Positions 10,125 to 21,289 are shown, counted from the stretch's first letter. The stretch is 64,000 nt of DNA from Artemia franciscana (GCF_032884065.1 NC_088872.1:34134917-34198916); one strand, 5' to 3'. Notes: generated by a model from the letters alone, not told the origin. Numbers and translations are program-made.

Positions 10125-11552
10125 CAGGATGAAGAAAATTATATTTTAAAATGCCGTGAATTGTTTCACCAATTCGTCGTTGATATGTATGCTAAAATTG
10201 AATCAGAACGTTTGCTATATATCCGCCTGAATCAGACCAAGCTCCGCTCTGAACAATACATTCATTTGCGAGATGCAATTATAAATGACGGTAATACCAC
10301 AAACGTTGGAAGATTAACAATTTTACCTTCGTCATATGCTGGCAGTCCCCGTCATATGCATGAATATGCTCAAGATGCTATTGCGTATGTTCGTCTCTAT
10401 GGTCGTCCAGATTTATTTATTACATTTACATGTAATCAATCTTGGGACGAGATACTGCAGCTTTTACTTCAAGGACAATCGGCGGTTAATAGACATGACA
10501 TTACGGCCCGTGTCTTCCGGCAAAAGTTGAAATCACTGATAAACTACATAGTAAAACTTGAAGTGTTTGGGTCAGTGCGATGCTGGATGTACTCAGTGGA
10601 ATGGCAAAAACGAGGTTTGCCACAGGAACATATTCTAATCTGGCTACATAAAAAAATTACTTCGAACGAAATTGAAGATGTGATTTCCGCTGAAATACCT
10701 GATGAAAATGTCGATAAGAGGTTACATGATATTATTGTAAAAAATATGATACATGGACCTTGCGGTGCACTGAACGAAAATTCACCATGCATGGCCAAAG
10801 GAAGGTGCACAAAGCAATATCCTCGACTTTTAGTATCCAACACAATTACTGGCAATGATGGTTACCCACAATATAGAAGAAGATCTACTGAAGATGGCGG
10901 TAAAACAGTAATAAAAAAGAAGCGTAACGGTACCACCATCGAAGTAGATAACCAATGGGTTGTTCCATATTCCCCATTATTATCAAAAACATTTAATGCA
11001 CACATAAACGTTGAATACTGTAACTCCGTAAAAGCAATCAAATACATATGTAAATACGTCAACAAAGGCAGTGACATGGCAGTTTTTGGCTTGCAGCCCG
11101 AAACCAAAGATATCGACGAAATCGTACAATATCAGCCTGGAAGACACATAAGCAGTAATGAAGCTGTTTGGCGAATTCTTTCAATTCCGATACATGAACG
11201 TAGTCCAGGTGTTGTTCACTTAGCGGTACATTTACAGAATGGTCAACGTGTTTATTTCTCGGAAACCAACGTGCAACAAAGAGCCCTGAATCCGCCGGAT
11301 ACAAAGTTAACCGCTTTCTTTTCGCTTTGCAAAAATGATTCTTTTGCAAAAAAACTGCTGTATACTGAAGTGCCTTCGTATTGCACGTGGAATACTAAAA
11401 ATAAAGTATTTGAACGTCGACAAGAGGGTAAGTCAGTCGACGGCCAACCTACCATCTTCAAAGATATCACGATAGGAAGACTCTACACCGTTCACCCCAA
11501 TCAACATGAATGCTTCTTTCTACGCCTGCTTTTGGTGAATGTACCCGGTCCA
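10125..11552 (+). pseudogene. Helitron Rep-domain region (5' truncated)
   Basis: This is the Helitron-like replication initiator half of the transposase. Reading is open from about 10128 (DEENYILKCRELFHQFVV), without an ATG at its head. Recognisable parts are ERLLYIRLNQTKLRSEQYIH, GRPDLFITFTCN, EWQKRGLPQEHILIWL (about 10600), MIHGPCG, CTKQYPR, the two-tyrosine motif YICKYVNKGSD (about 11043-11075) and HPNQHECFFLRLLL up to NVPGPT. The metal-binding block in this family normally reads LPHxHI. Here the first histidine is glutamine (CAG), so nicking activity should be lost. The N-terminal repeats and zinc finger are replaced by an inverted fragment. At about 11553 the sequence jumps to the helicase in another frame. 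Otherwise it is the best preserved copy in the window. Confidence 0.85.
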
Positions 11553-12290
11553 ACAAAGTTACAGTACGAGTTATCTATTGTCGTATGTACAAAATGACAT
11601 TTCCAAGTTAACGTCGGAACAAAAAGACATTTATGATACGAAAATGCATTGTGTCGATGACAACGTTGGAGAAATTTTCTTTTTGGATGTGCCAGGAGGT
11701 ACTGGTAAAACGTTTGTGATAAAACTGATTCTGGAATCAATTCGATCAAAAAATGATATAGCGTTGGCAATTGCGTCGTCCGGAATAGCCGCAACATTGC
11801 TGCCTGGCGGAAGAACTGCTCATTCCGCTTTGAAATTGCCTCTGAATTTGCATTCTACAGAAACTCCCACGTGCAATATTTCCAAATCATCTGGGATGGG
11901 TAAAGTATTGCAGCAATGCAAACTTATTATTTGGGATGAGTGCACAATGGCACACAAAAAATCGCTCGAGGCTCTGGATCAATGCTTGAAAGATTTGCGA
12001 GGGAAGTCGAAACCCTTTGGCAGCACATTAATATTGCTTGCGGGAGATTTCAGGCAAACCTTACCTATAATACCTAGATCAACTCCTGCAGACGAAATGA
12101 ATGCTTGCCTTAAAAATTCTAATTTATGGGCACACGTAAAAACATTAAAATTAACTAAAAGTATGCGTGTCCGATTGCAAAACTATGACTCTGGTCAAAC
12201 ATTTTCAGGTCAATTGCTGGCAATTGAAAACGGAAAGCTCCCAGTAGACTCAATTTCAGGACGTATACAACTACCTGCTGATTTTGACAA
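11553..12290 (+). pseudogene. Helitron Pif1-like helicase, N-terminal half
   Basis: An open frame of about 245 codons encodes a SF1B helicase core: SKLTSEQKDIYD; Walker A PGGTGKTF (about 11690); IASSGIAATLL; GGRTAHSALKLPL; Walker B LIIWDECTMAHK (about 11930); motif III LLAGDFRQTLPII (about 12040); then NLWAHVKTLKLTKSMRVRLQ. In rolling-circle transposition this part unwinds the donor strand. It ends after LPADF, where homologous copies (19200-20060) continue with CNLVTSKNEL and motifs V-VI. Here a dispersed repeat replaces that half. The upstream junction with Rep lacks the segment kept at 260-350, so the frame changes. The ATPase motifs themselves look intact. Confidence 0.85.
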
Positions 12291-12375
12291 TAGATTAAAG
12301 TAATTCGAAAACCTTGAAACAGATACTTAAAATTTTGAGGTTTATAATAAATTGTTGAGCTTTAGCAAGCTTGAG
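12283..12375 (+). repeat. Dispersed repeat joined to the broken helicase
   Basis: GACAATAGATTAAAGTAATTC and the ~80 bp after it match the reverse complement of about 28262-28352 closely, and part recurs at 28563-28590. The repeat supplies the stop codon of the truncated helicase. Confidence 0.75.
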
Positions 12376-12379
12376 GCCA

Positions 12380-12427
12380 GTCAACACACAAACATGACGT
12401 CACCTGACAGACACATCCACAGACAAC

Positions 12428-12505
<78 letters not shown>
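12380..12505 (-). mobile_element. Helitron 5' end fragment and (TA)n
   Basis: The minus strand reads AAATAAGTTGTCTGTGGATG and then a TGACGTCA palindrome (about 12393-12400), so this is a family 5' leader. The start is buried in a (TA)n of about 73 bp (12431-12503). Only about 60 bp of the element remain. Confidence 0.6.
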
Positions 12506-12529
12506 TGAAAAGAGAAATCACCAATGCAA

Positions 12530-12629
12530 NNNNNNNNNNNNNNNNNNNNNNNNNNNNNNNNNNNNNNNNNNNNNNNNNNNNNNNNNNNNNNNNNNNNNNN
12601 NNNNNNNNNNNNNNNNNNNNNNNNNNNNN
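12530..12629. other. Assembly gap (100 N)
   Basis: Exactly 100 N, a conventional scaffold gap of unknown true size. It follows a (TA)n and the CACCAATGCAA segment, so it probably hides more repeat. Confidence 0.99.
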
Positions 12630-12959
12630 TCCTATATGGAAATCATATAGGATCAGGGGTCGGATCAGGGAACTCTGATATCACAAGCCCTATCTAAAAT
12701 AGGGCGAGGGGGGGGGGGGGGGGTTCAAGTTTTAAGAAAGTCGAGTTTTCCTTCAGTTTAGTAGGGCCTGTAACTACTTCCACCCATGGCTTGCCCAAAG
12801 CCTGGAAATACTCTTTTCCAAAATAAGTCATACTGAAGCCAACCTTCAACCAAATATTCCATTCCAAGAGAAAAATTACTTTGTATGGCACTTGGTATTT
12901 ACCAAGTGACATACAGTGATCACAAATTCTGTAGGTCTGTCAGTCCCAGTCTTGTTAGT

Positions 12960-14170
12960 TTAGGCGCTTATAAGCTAGGACGATGAAATTTGGAAGGCGT
13001 ATCAGGGACCAGACCAGATTAAATTTGAAATAGTTGTTTCCCCGATTCGACCATCTGGGGGGGGGGAGTGAGGGGAAGGTTAATTTGGAAAAATTAGATC
13101 GGATCTTAATTAAATTTGATATTTAGGAGGATATCATGTCTCAGAGCTCTTACTTTAAATTCCGACCGGATCAGTTGACATTGGAGGGGGAAACCTAAAA
13201 TCTTGGAATATGCTTAGAGTGGAGGGATCGGGATGAAACTTAGTGGGAAAAATAAGCACAAGTCCTAGATACGTGATTGACATAAACAGAACGAATTTAC
13301 TCCCTTTTGGGGAGTTGGGGGGAGGGTAAATTCTAAAAAAATAGAAAAAATGAGGTATTTTTAACTTACGAAGGAGTGATCAGATCTTGAATTTCATCAG
13401 ATGAAATTTCATATTAGACGGACCTCGTAACTCAGATCTCGTGTTTTAAATCTCGACCGGGTCCAGTGTCATTGGGGGGGGACTGGAAATCTTGGAAAAC
13501 GCTTAGAGTGGAGTGATCAGGATGAAACTTGGTGGGAAGGATAAGCAGAAGTCCAAGATACTTTGATTAACATAACCGAAATGAATTCACTCTCTTTGGG
13601 GGAGTTGGGGGGGGGGGTGTTAATTCGGGAAAATTACAAAAATTGAGGTGTTTTTAACTTAAGAAAGGATGACCGTTCGTGAGGTATTTGGGAATTTGAT
13701 ATTAAGAAGGAACTCATGTCTCAGATCTCTTGTTTTAAACCCCGACCAGTTCTGGTGACATTGGGTGAGAGTTGGAGGGGGAAATCGGAAATCTTGGAAA
13801 ATGTTTAGAGTGGAGAGATCGGGATGAAACTTGGTGGGTAGAATAAGCAAATGTCGTAGATACGTGATTGACAAAACCGGACTGAATCCACTCTCTTTGG
13901 GGTAGTTAGGGGGGTCCAGTGCTTTGGGAAGTTCGGTACTTCTGGACGTGCTAGGACAATGAACATTGGTAGACGTGTCAGGGACCTGCACAAATTGACT
14001 TGATAAAGTTGATTTTCCCGATTCAACCATCTGGGGGGCTGAAGGGAGAGGAAAAATTAGAAAAATGATGTATTTTTAACTTGTGAGTGGATGATCGGAT
14101 CTTAATGAATTTTAATATTTAAAAGGAACTTGTGTCTCAGTGCTCTTATTTTAAATATCGACCACCAATA
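12960..14170 (+). repeat. Degenerate ~290 bp tandem repeats
   Basis: The anchor GATGAAACTTGGTGGG recurs at 13232, 13521 and 13823 (spacing 289 and 302). Each unit also carries GTGACATTGGGGG, TTGGAAAACGCTTAGAGTGG, a GGGGAGTTGGGGGG run, GAGGTATTTTTAACTTACGA and GTCTCAGAGCTCTTATTTTA. The same family is inverted at 39270-40560 and direct again at 62440-63110. Short ORFs here are chance. From 12630 to 12960 I see only AT-rich DNA with a G-run at 12705-12722. Confidence 0.85.
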
Positions 14171-14339
14171 AGCCTCTGATTTTTCTTTTAAATTAATCTA
14201 TTGATTCTTACAATTTTGCTAGAGCTCATGTCATATGAGCTCTTGGCTCTTACGACCTCGTCACAAGTGCCATATGAGCTCTTAGCTCTTGTTTTATTCC
14301 TTCTTTCACAGAAGATTTTCGACTTAGTCTCATGGTTTT

Positions 14340-15255
14340 TGCCACTTCATGGTGTGAAAACTGCTGCTAGAAATAGATAGGTTGCAACTTCTGCCGTATT
14401 GTCTTCTAGTATATTTAAATGTGTGCTTGCATCGTGCCTGCGTCCCCTTAAAAGTTCTGTTTCTTACGGTAATATTGGTTTGTCTTCTGTTGTATATGCA
14501 GACGACCTTCTTCTTGTTGCCCGGACTCGCCGTGGATTGCTTTCCAATTTTACTATATTAATCAATGAGCTATCTAATTGGACTGTCAGTTAATGCGTCT
14601 AAATTCGAGTTTATTTGTTTTAACAGCCCTTATGCGGTTGCTCCATTCGTTGCTGGGACTGCAATTCTGCCATGTTCTTCTTTAGTTAGTTGGCTTGGTC
14701 TGTTTCGGTCCAACACTTTCCCCTACCTTTTCATCCCTAGTGAATCAAGCCGTGAAAAACCTACGCGTCGCTTACGGAAAAATATCCCCAAACAAAAGTC
14801 GTTACAACGGCAACGGTTTGTGCATGATTTATAACGCTCATTGCGCCCCTGTGCTTTTGTTTTTATCAGGCATGGCTCATCTGTTTCGTAAGAAAAATCC
14901 CCATATTCTACGTGCGGCTTATTTCAGATATTGCAAAATCCTCATCCTGCTTCCTAGATGGCACCAAAACAGAAAAATAATTGCTCGATTTGATTTAATA
15001 GATATGTCTTCTTGGATTCGGTCTTCCAGTGATGATTTATGTAAAAAGACTATCTACTTTATTCACTTTTACGACCCTCTGCAGCCTTTTTCCCATATTG
15101 ATACTGGTTAATTAGTCCATGTTGTCTTTTGTTAGTTTGAATTTTTTTTTGTTTATCGTTTTTGTTTTTGTTTATTTATAATACTCCGTACTTTGTGTTT
15201 TTTTTTATAACTTTTACGGATAATAAAGTTCATTTATCGATTCATTCATTCATTC
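14340..15255 (+). pseudogene. LINE reverse-transcriptase 3' fragment
   Basis: The catalytic motif is SSVVYADDLLLVARTRRGLL (YADD at about 14493-14504). It is followed, across frame shifts near 14590 and 14700, by LSVNASKFEFICFNS and VKNLRVAYGKISPNKSRYN, then NAHCAPVLLFLSG, LRAAYFRYCKILILLPRW and FDLIDMSSWIR. A 3' UTR ends with AATAAAGTTCATTTATCGAT and an (ATTC)n tail at 15238-15254. RT domains upstream of YADD and any endonuclease are missing (5' truncated). The simple-repeat tail in place of poly(A) is typical of several non-LTR clades. I cannot fix the clade. Confidence 0.75.
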
Positions 15256-15717
15256 TGCAGTTTCACCAGCCGTATGGAATGCGTGTGAATCAGCGGGCTT
15301 GCTGCAAGCCCGTGATTTTATAATATATGTTTGTATTGAGTTTTACCGACCATCTGAATTGACTACACAGCATGCGGCTTGCTTGAGTGAAAACCAGCCA
15401 AAGGATATAGATGCCATACATTTTCATAGCGTGTCTGAAATTAACTTGAAAACTTGAGGCAGTTTCCTTGTAAAGGTGCCGAGGGCGAGACATGTCATCA
15501 ATTGATTTTTTATTTTTGATTATTGAGCTTTAATTTCTCTTATTAAAAATGTCTGCAACCGACTCACTTGGCTCCTTACTTTTAAATTTGAGTTTTTTTG
15601 TTGCGAAGGTTTTTACTTATTGAATCAGAGAATGAACTACTTTATTACCTTTTACCTGTTTTAAAGCCAATCCAAAGTTTATCTTTCTATTTTCAATATT
15701 TTTTCCACCATTCCGAC

Positions 15718-16505
15718 ATGTTTCAGAATAACCCTGTATTTTTTCAACCGTGCCAGATTTGACTGAACACTAATCGCCAGAAGTTCAACTCTATGTGCAC
15801 TGTATTAATCCTGTCATGTGATCTATCTGATCCAATCAGAAGTTTTTTGACTGCACTTAATTGTTTTGATAGTCTTTTTCTTTCAAGCCGTTGTGTTGAA
15901 AATTGCTTCAGATTATTTTTGGACTTCGTTGGGTGTCTACCAGCCAAACAAGGGAAAAAAATATTTTCAATATATTTTTATCATTATCACATGTTTCAGA
16001 ATAACCGTGTATTTTTTCAAAGGTGTCAGATTTGACTGAACACTAATCACCAGAAGTTCAACTCTACGTGCAGTGTGTTAATCCTGTCATGTGATCTATG
16101 ATCCAATCAGGAGTTTTTTGACTGCACTTAATTGTTTTGAAAGTCTTTTGCTTTCAAGCCGTTGTGTTGAAAATTGGTTCAGATTATTTTTTGGACTTCG
16201 TTGGGTGTGTACCAGCCAAACAATGGAAAACAATACTTTCCATATTTTTTCCATCATTCCCACATGTTTCAGAATAACCCTGTCTTTTTCAAACGTGCCA
16301 GATTTGATTGAACACTAATCGCTAGAATTTCAACTCTGTGTACACTGTGTTAATCCTGTCATGTGATATGTCTTATCCAATCAAGAGTTTTTTTTTACTG
16401 CACTTAAATATTTTGATAGTCTTTTCCTTTCAAGTTGTTGTTTTGAAAATTGGTTAAGATTATTTTCTTGGAGTTCATTGGGTGTGTACAAGCCGAACAA
16501 GGGAA
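15718..16505. repeat. 273 bp satellite, about 2.9 copies
   Basis: ATGTTTCAGAATAACC recurs at 15718, 15991 and 16264, exactly 273 bp apart. Each unit contains CAGATTTGACTGAACACTAATC, CCTGTCATGTGAT, CCAATCAG and TTCAAGCCGTTGTGTTGAAA with about 10% divergence. The stretch 15256-15717 before it holds no recognisable feature. Confidence 0.9.
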
Positions 16506-16645
16506 ACGGTTAAAAACGATAAAACGGAAATTCTGGTTCTTGATTAAGAACCGACGAAGGACAGGGGACATTTTATAGGCAAGGGAAGGGGCTAAGAAGC
16601 CTTCAGAATGGCTTTAAAAAAAAGGTAGCATGGGCTTTATATCAG

Positions 16646-16648
<3 letters not shown>

Positions 16649-16736
<88 letters not shown>
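16649..16736. repeat. (TA)n microsatellite
   Basis: A TA run of about 88 bp passes directly into TAAATAAGTTGTCTG. The 5' start of the following Helitron is absorbed in the array. Confidence 0.95.
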
Positions 16737-16741
<5 letters not shown>

Positions 16742-17592
16742 GTTGTCTGTCTGTGTGTCTGTCTGTGGATCAGGTGACGTCATGTTTCTGTGTTGACTGA
16801 CGTCATGAAATTAGTTGTCGTCATTTTTGCTTTGACGGTGACATCATTCAAGATATTTAAGACATATGTTCACGTAGAAATCTATTAATGTTTAAGTTTA
16901 CAATGACTGATGAACTTACCATGGCAAAAGCCGATGAAGATGCTCAAAGAGTCTATGCCAAAAAACTTGCTGCTGATAGAGAAAGTCAGAAAAGAAAGCG
17001 TGCCGAGGAATCAAAAGAACAGCAAGGAAACAGGCTTGAGGCTGATAGAGAAAGAAAGAACAGAAAGCGTGCCGAGGAATCAAAAGAACAGCAAGGAAAC
17101 AGGCTTGAGGCTGATAGAGAAAGAAAGAACAGAAAGCGTGCCGAGGAATCAAAAGAACAGCAAGGAAACAGGCTTGAGGCTGATAGAGAAAAAAAGAACA
17201 GAAAGCGTGCCGAGGAACTACCAGAGCAACGCGGAAGCAGACTTGCTGCTAAAAGAGAAAGTGAAAAAAGAAAGCGTGCCGAGGAATCACAAGAACAGCA
17301 AGAAATCAGGCTTGCTGCTGATAGAGAAAGTAAGAAAAGAAAGCGTGCCGAGGAATCAGAGCAACCTGAAAGTTATCGCCTGGCATTCAGGTACAACCCA
17401 GTCGATGATTATAGCCTGAGTAGATGTGTTCAAATCGGGACAATGTCTAAAATTTGTCCCTATTGCAAGGCCTTGAAATTCAATGGTGAAACAATGGGTA
17501 TGTGTTGCGCCTCAGGAAAAGTTAAACTTCCTCTATTGGCTGCACCACCAGAGCCATTGAAGACGAATGAATGCTTGCCTGAAAAATTCTAA
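16737..17592 (+). pseudogene. Helitron leader and N-terminal zinc-finger ORF, unit 1
   Basis: The leader carries TGACGTCA at 16775-16782 and 16798-16805. The ORF starts at ATG 16888 or, perhaps, 16903 (MTDELTMAK). It encodes six copies of a charged 23-residue repeat (69 bp period; core KRAEESKEQQGNRLEADRER), predicted coiled coil or disordered. FRYNPVDDYSLSRCVQIGTM follows, then a Cys-rich block CPYCKALKF..MCCASGKVKLPLL, the Zn-binding N-terminus known from Helitron proteins. After PLKTNE the DNA jumps to helicase sequence (GAATGCTTGCCT) in another frame and the ORF stops at 17592. Rep and the helicase ATPase half are deleted. Confidence 0.85.
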
Positions 17593-18448
17593 TTTATGGG
17601 CACACGTAAAAATATTAAAATTAACTACAAATATGCGTGTCTGATTGCAAAACGATGACTCTGGTCAAACATTTTCAGATCAATTGCTGACAATTGGAAA
17701 CGGAAAGCTCCCAGTAGACTCAATTTCAGGACGTATACAACTACCTGCTGATTTCTGTAATTTAGTGACGTCCAAAAATGAATTGATTGAAAAAGTATTT
17801 CCGAATATTCTAAAAAATTATAAAAATAATAAATGGCTAAGTGAAAGAGCGATTCTCGCACCCAAAAATATAGACGTCCACGAAATCAACAATATTGTTT
17901 TGACCAAGATTCGAGACCAGGCAGTCCTTTACAAGTCAGTCGACACAGTTTTGGAACCAAATGAAGCGGTTAATTATCCATCTGAATTTTTAAATTCATA
18001 GATCTTTCAGGGTTTCCACCACACGTGCTACAACTAAAAATAGGCGTACCAATAATACTTTAAGAAATATAAACCCACCAAAGCTTTGCAATGGCACTCG
18101 ACTTGCCGTAAAAAAAAAACAATGGAAAACCTAATAGAGGCCACAATCTTGACAGGGCCTTTTGAGGGTGAGGCTGTTCTTATTCCTCGCATTCCCATGA
18201 TTCCAACGGATCTGCCTTTTCAATTTAAAAGATTGCAATCCCCAATTCGATTAGCATTTGCAATCACCATTAACAAAGCTCAAGGTCAATCATTAGAAAA
18301 ATGTGGTATAGATCTTAATACTGATTGTTTTTCCCATGGACAATTGTACGTTGCATGTTCGAGGGTCGGTAAACCTGACAATCTATTTATATGCAGCGAC
18401 AATTGGACAGCGAAGAATGTTGTATATTCGCAAGTTTTACGCAGTTAA
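17575..18448 (+). pseudogene. Helitron helicase C-terminal half, unit 1
   Basis: This is the continuation of the helicase that the 11.6-12.3 kb copy lacks: NLWAHVKILKL, LPADFCNLVTSKNELIEKVF, LSERAILAPKNIDVHEINNI, PPHVLQLKIGVPIIL, GTRLAV, ATILTGPFEGEAVLIPRI, FAITINKAQGQSLEKCGIDL and [18 protein letters not shown] (motifs V-VI). Lesions specific to this unit are a CGA-to-TGA nonsense at 17642-17644 and two single-base deletions near 18000 and 18058. A frame slip in an A-run of 10 (about 18110) is shared with units 2 and 3. It ends VVYSQVLRS at 18448 and then a short (ATCT)n. Confidence 0.85.
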
Positions 18449-18480
18449 TTTGTATTGTATCTATCTATCTATCTATCTAT

Positions 18481-19199
18481 ATGCTCAAAGAGTCTATGAC
18501 AAAAAACTTGCTGCTGATAGAGAAAGTCAGAAAAGAAAGCGTGCCGAGGAATCAAAAGAACAGCAAGGAAACAGGCTTGAGGCTGATAGAGAAAGAAAGA
18601 ACAGAAAGCGTGCCGAGGAATCAAAAGAACAGCAAGGAAACAGGCTTGAGGCTGATAGAGAAAGAAAGAACAGAAAGCGTGCCGAGGAATCAAAAGAACA
18701 GCAAGGAAACAGGCTTGAGGCTGATAGAGAAAAAAAGAACAGAAAGCGTGCCGAGGAACTACCAGAGCAACGCGGAAGCAGACTTGCTGCTAAAAGAGAA
18801 AGTGAAAAAAGAAGGCGTGCCGAGGAATTACAAGAACAGCAAGAAATCAGGCTTGCTGCTGATAGAGAAAGTAAGAAAAGAAAGCGTGCCGAGGAATCAC
18901 AAGAACAGCAAGAAATCAGGCTTGCTGCTGATAGAGAAAGTAAGAAAAGAAAGCGTGCCGAGGAATCAGAGCAACCTGAAAGTTATCGCCTGGCATTCAG
19001 GTACAACCCAGTCGATGATTATAGCTTGAGTAGATGTGTTCAAATCGGGACAATGTCTAAAATTTGTCCCTATTGCAAGGCCTTGAAATTCAATGGTGAA
19101 ACAATGGGAATGTGTTGCGCCTCAGGAAAAGTTAAACTTCCTCTATTGGCTGCACCACCAGAGCCATTGAAGACGAATGAAAGCTTGCCTGAAAAATTC
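18481..19199 (+). pseudogene. Helitron N-terminal ORF, tandem unit 2
   Basis: A second copy starts abruptly at GCTCAAAGAGTCTATGACAA, after the (ATCT)n of unit 1, so the leader is missing. It has seven charged 23-residue repeats (one more than unit 1), then the same YNPVDDYSLSRC region and CPYCKALKF..MCCASGKVKLP zinc block. It ends at the identical deletion junction (AGCTTGCCTGAAAAATTCTAA). It can be translated in one frame with the preceding helicase tail (from about 18336), but that is an accident of the tandem join. Confidence 0.85.
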
Positions 19200-20060
19200 T
19201 AATTTATGGGCACACGTAAAAATATTAAAATTAACTACAAATATGCGTGTCCGATTGCAAAACGATGACTCTGGTCAAACATTTTCAGATCAATTGCTGA
19301 CAATTGGAAACGGAAAGCTCCCAGTAGACTCAATTTCAGGACGTATACAACTACCTGCTGATTTCTGTAATTTAGTGACCTCCAAAAATGAATTGATTGA
19401 AAAAGTATTTCCGAATATTCTAAAAAATTATAAAAATAATAAATGGCTAAGTGAAAGAGCGATTCTCGCACCCAAAGATATAGACGTCCACGAAATCAAC
19501 AATATTGTTTTGACCAAGATTCGAGACCAGGCAGTCCTTTACAAGTCAGTCGACACAGTTTTGGAACCAAATGAAGTGGTTAATTATCCATCTGAATTTT
19601 TAAATTCCATAGATCTTTCAGGGTTTCCACCACACGTGCTACAACTAAAAATAGGCGTACCAATAATACTTTTAAGAAATATAAACCCACCAAAGCTTTG
19701 CAATGGCACTCGACTTGCCGTAAAAAAAAAACAATGGAAAACCTAATAGAGGCCACAATCTTGACAGGGCCTTTTGAGGGTAAGGCTGTTCTTATTCCTC
19801 GCATTCCCATGATTCTAACGGATCTGCCTTTTCAATTTAAAAGATTGCAATTCCCAATTCGATTAGCATTTGCAATCACCATTAACAAAGCTCAAGGTCA
19901 ATCATTAGAAAAATGTGGTATAGATCTTAATACTGATTGTTTTTCCCATGGACAATTGTACGTTGCATGTTCGAGGGTCGGTAAACCTGACAATCTATTT
20001 ATATGCAGCGACAATTGGACAGCGAAGAATGTTGTATATTCGCAAGTTTTACGCAGTTAA
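19177..20060 (+). pseudogene. Helitron helicase C-terminal half, unit 2
   Basis: The best preserved of the three helicase tails. It is open from the junction through LPADFCNLVTSKNEL, KIRDQAVLYKSVDTVLEPNE and PPHVLQLKIGVPIILLRNIN to GTRLAV. The A-run of 10 then shifts frame, and LIEATILTGPFEGKAVLIPR to VVYSQVLRS follows in the next frame. It lacks the nonsense and two deletions of unit 1. Walker A and B are absent, so no ATPase is possible. Confidence 0.85.
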
Positions 20061-20087
20061 TTTGTATTGTATCTATCTATCTATCTA

Positions 20088-20240
20088 TCTATATAAAAAG
20101 GAGTTGTGTGTATGCATGTTTGTTTGTTTGTAAAAAGAGCGTTTGCATATGACGTTATTATTAGTACATACGGCTTTGTATATGCAGAGACAATGGGAAA
20201 GCCAAGAATGTTGTATATTCGCAATTTTTACGTAGTTTAA
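20088..20240 (+). mobile_element. Second-type Helitron 5' leader between units
   Basis: TCTATATAAAAAGGAGTTGTG is followed by a GCATG-TTTGTTTGTTTG stretch, a different 5' variant from TAAGTTGTCTG. GCAGAGACAATGGGAAAGCC..ACGTAGTTTAACTCC then leads into unit 3. A near-identical leader follows unit 3 at 21118-21270, so units 2-3 repeat with a 1,033 bp period (20060 to 21093). Confidence 0.65.
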
Positions 20241-21093
20241 CTCCTACAGACGAAATGAATGCTTGCCTAAAAAATTCTAATTTATGGGCACACGTAAAAA
20301 TATTAAAATTAACTACAAATATGCGTGTCCGATTGCAAAACGATGACTCTGGTCAAACAGTAGACTCAATTTCAGGACGTATACAACTACCTGCTGATTT
20401 CTGTAATTTAGTGACGTCCAAAAATGAATTGATTGAAAAAGTATTTCCAAATATTCTAAAAAATTATAAAAATAATAAATGGCTAAGTGAAAGAGCGATT
20501 CTCGCACCCAAAAATATAGACGTCCACGAAATCAACAATATTGTTTTGACCAAGATTCGAGACCAGGCAGTCCTTTACAAGTCAGTCGACACAGTTTTGG
20601 AACCAAATGAAGCGGTTAATTATCCATCTGAATTTTTAAATTCCATAGATCCTTCAGGGTTTCCACCACACGTGCTACAACTAAAAATAGGCGTACCAAT
20701 AATACTTTTAAGAAATATCAACCCACCAAAGCTTTGCAATGGCACGCGACTTGCCGTAAAAAAACAATGGAAAACCTAATAGAGGCCACAATCTTGACAG
20801 GGCCTTATGAGGGTGAGGCTGTTCTTATTCCTCGCATTCCCATGATTCCAACGGATCTGCTTTTTCAATTTAAAAGATTGCAATTCCCAATTCGATTAGT
20901 ATTTGCAATCACCATTAACAAAGCTCAAGGTCAATCATTAGAAAAATGTGGTATAGATCTTAATACTGATTGTTTTTCCCATGGACAATTGTACGTTGCA
21001 TGTTCGAGGGTCGGTAAACCTGACAATGTATTTATATGCAGCGACAATTGGACAGCGAAGAATGTTGTATATTCGCAAGTTTTACGCAGTTAA
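20240..21093 (+). pseudogene. Helitron helicase C-terminal half, unit 3
   Basis: It starts at ACTCCTACAGACGAAATGAA, matching the undeleted helicase at 12085, so unit 3 does not carry the zinc-finger junction. It has a private in-frame 42 bp deletion (GQT joined to VDSIS, losing FSDQLLTIGNGKLP). The A-run is 7 long, not 10, so it stays in the same shifted frame as the other units. It reads on to VVYSQVLRS at 21093. Confidence 0.85.
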
Positions 21094-21289
21094 TTTGTAT
21101 TGTATCTATCTATCTATCTATCTATATAAAAACGAGTTGTGTGGATGCATGTTTGTTTGTTTGTAAAAAGAGCGTTTGCATATTATGTCATTATTAGTAC
21201 ATACGGCTTTGTATATGCACAGACAATGGGAAAGCCAAGAATGTTGTTTATTCGCAATTTTTACGTAGTTTGAAACACATATATAAATC

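Noticed and set aside
15718..16505. CRISPR-like direct repeats
   Set aside because: The unit is 273 bp with no short repeat/spacer pattern, and the sequence is an animal genome.
16916..17152. Minus-strand ORF with MIPRHAFCSFFLYQPQACF repeats (also 18469-18693) and the plus-strand ESVPRNQKNSKETGLRL frame
   Set aside because: Shadows of the 69 bp repeat that encodes the charged Helitron N-terminal repeats in the correct frame.
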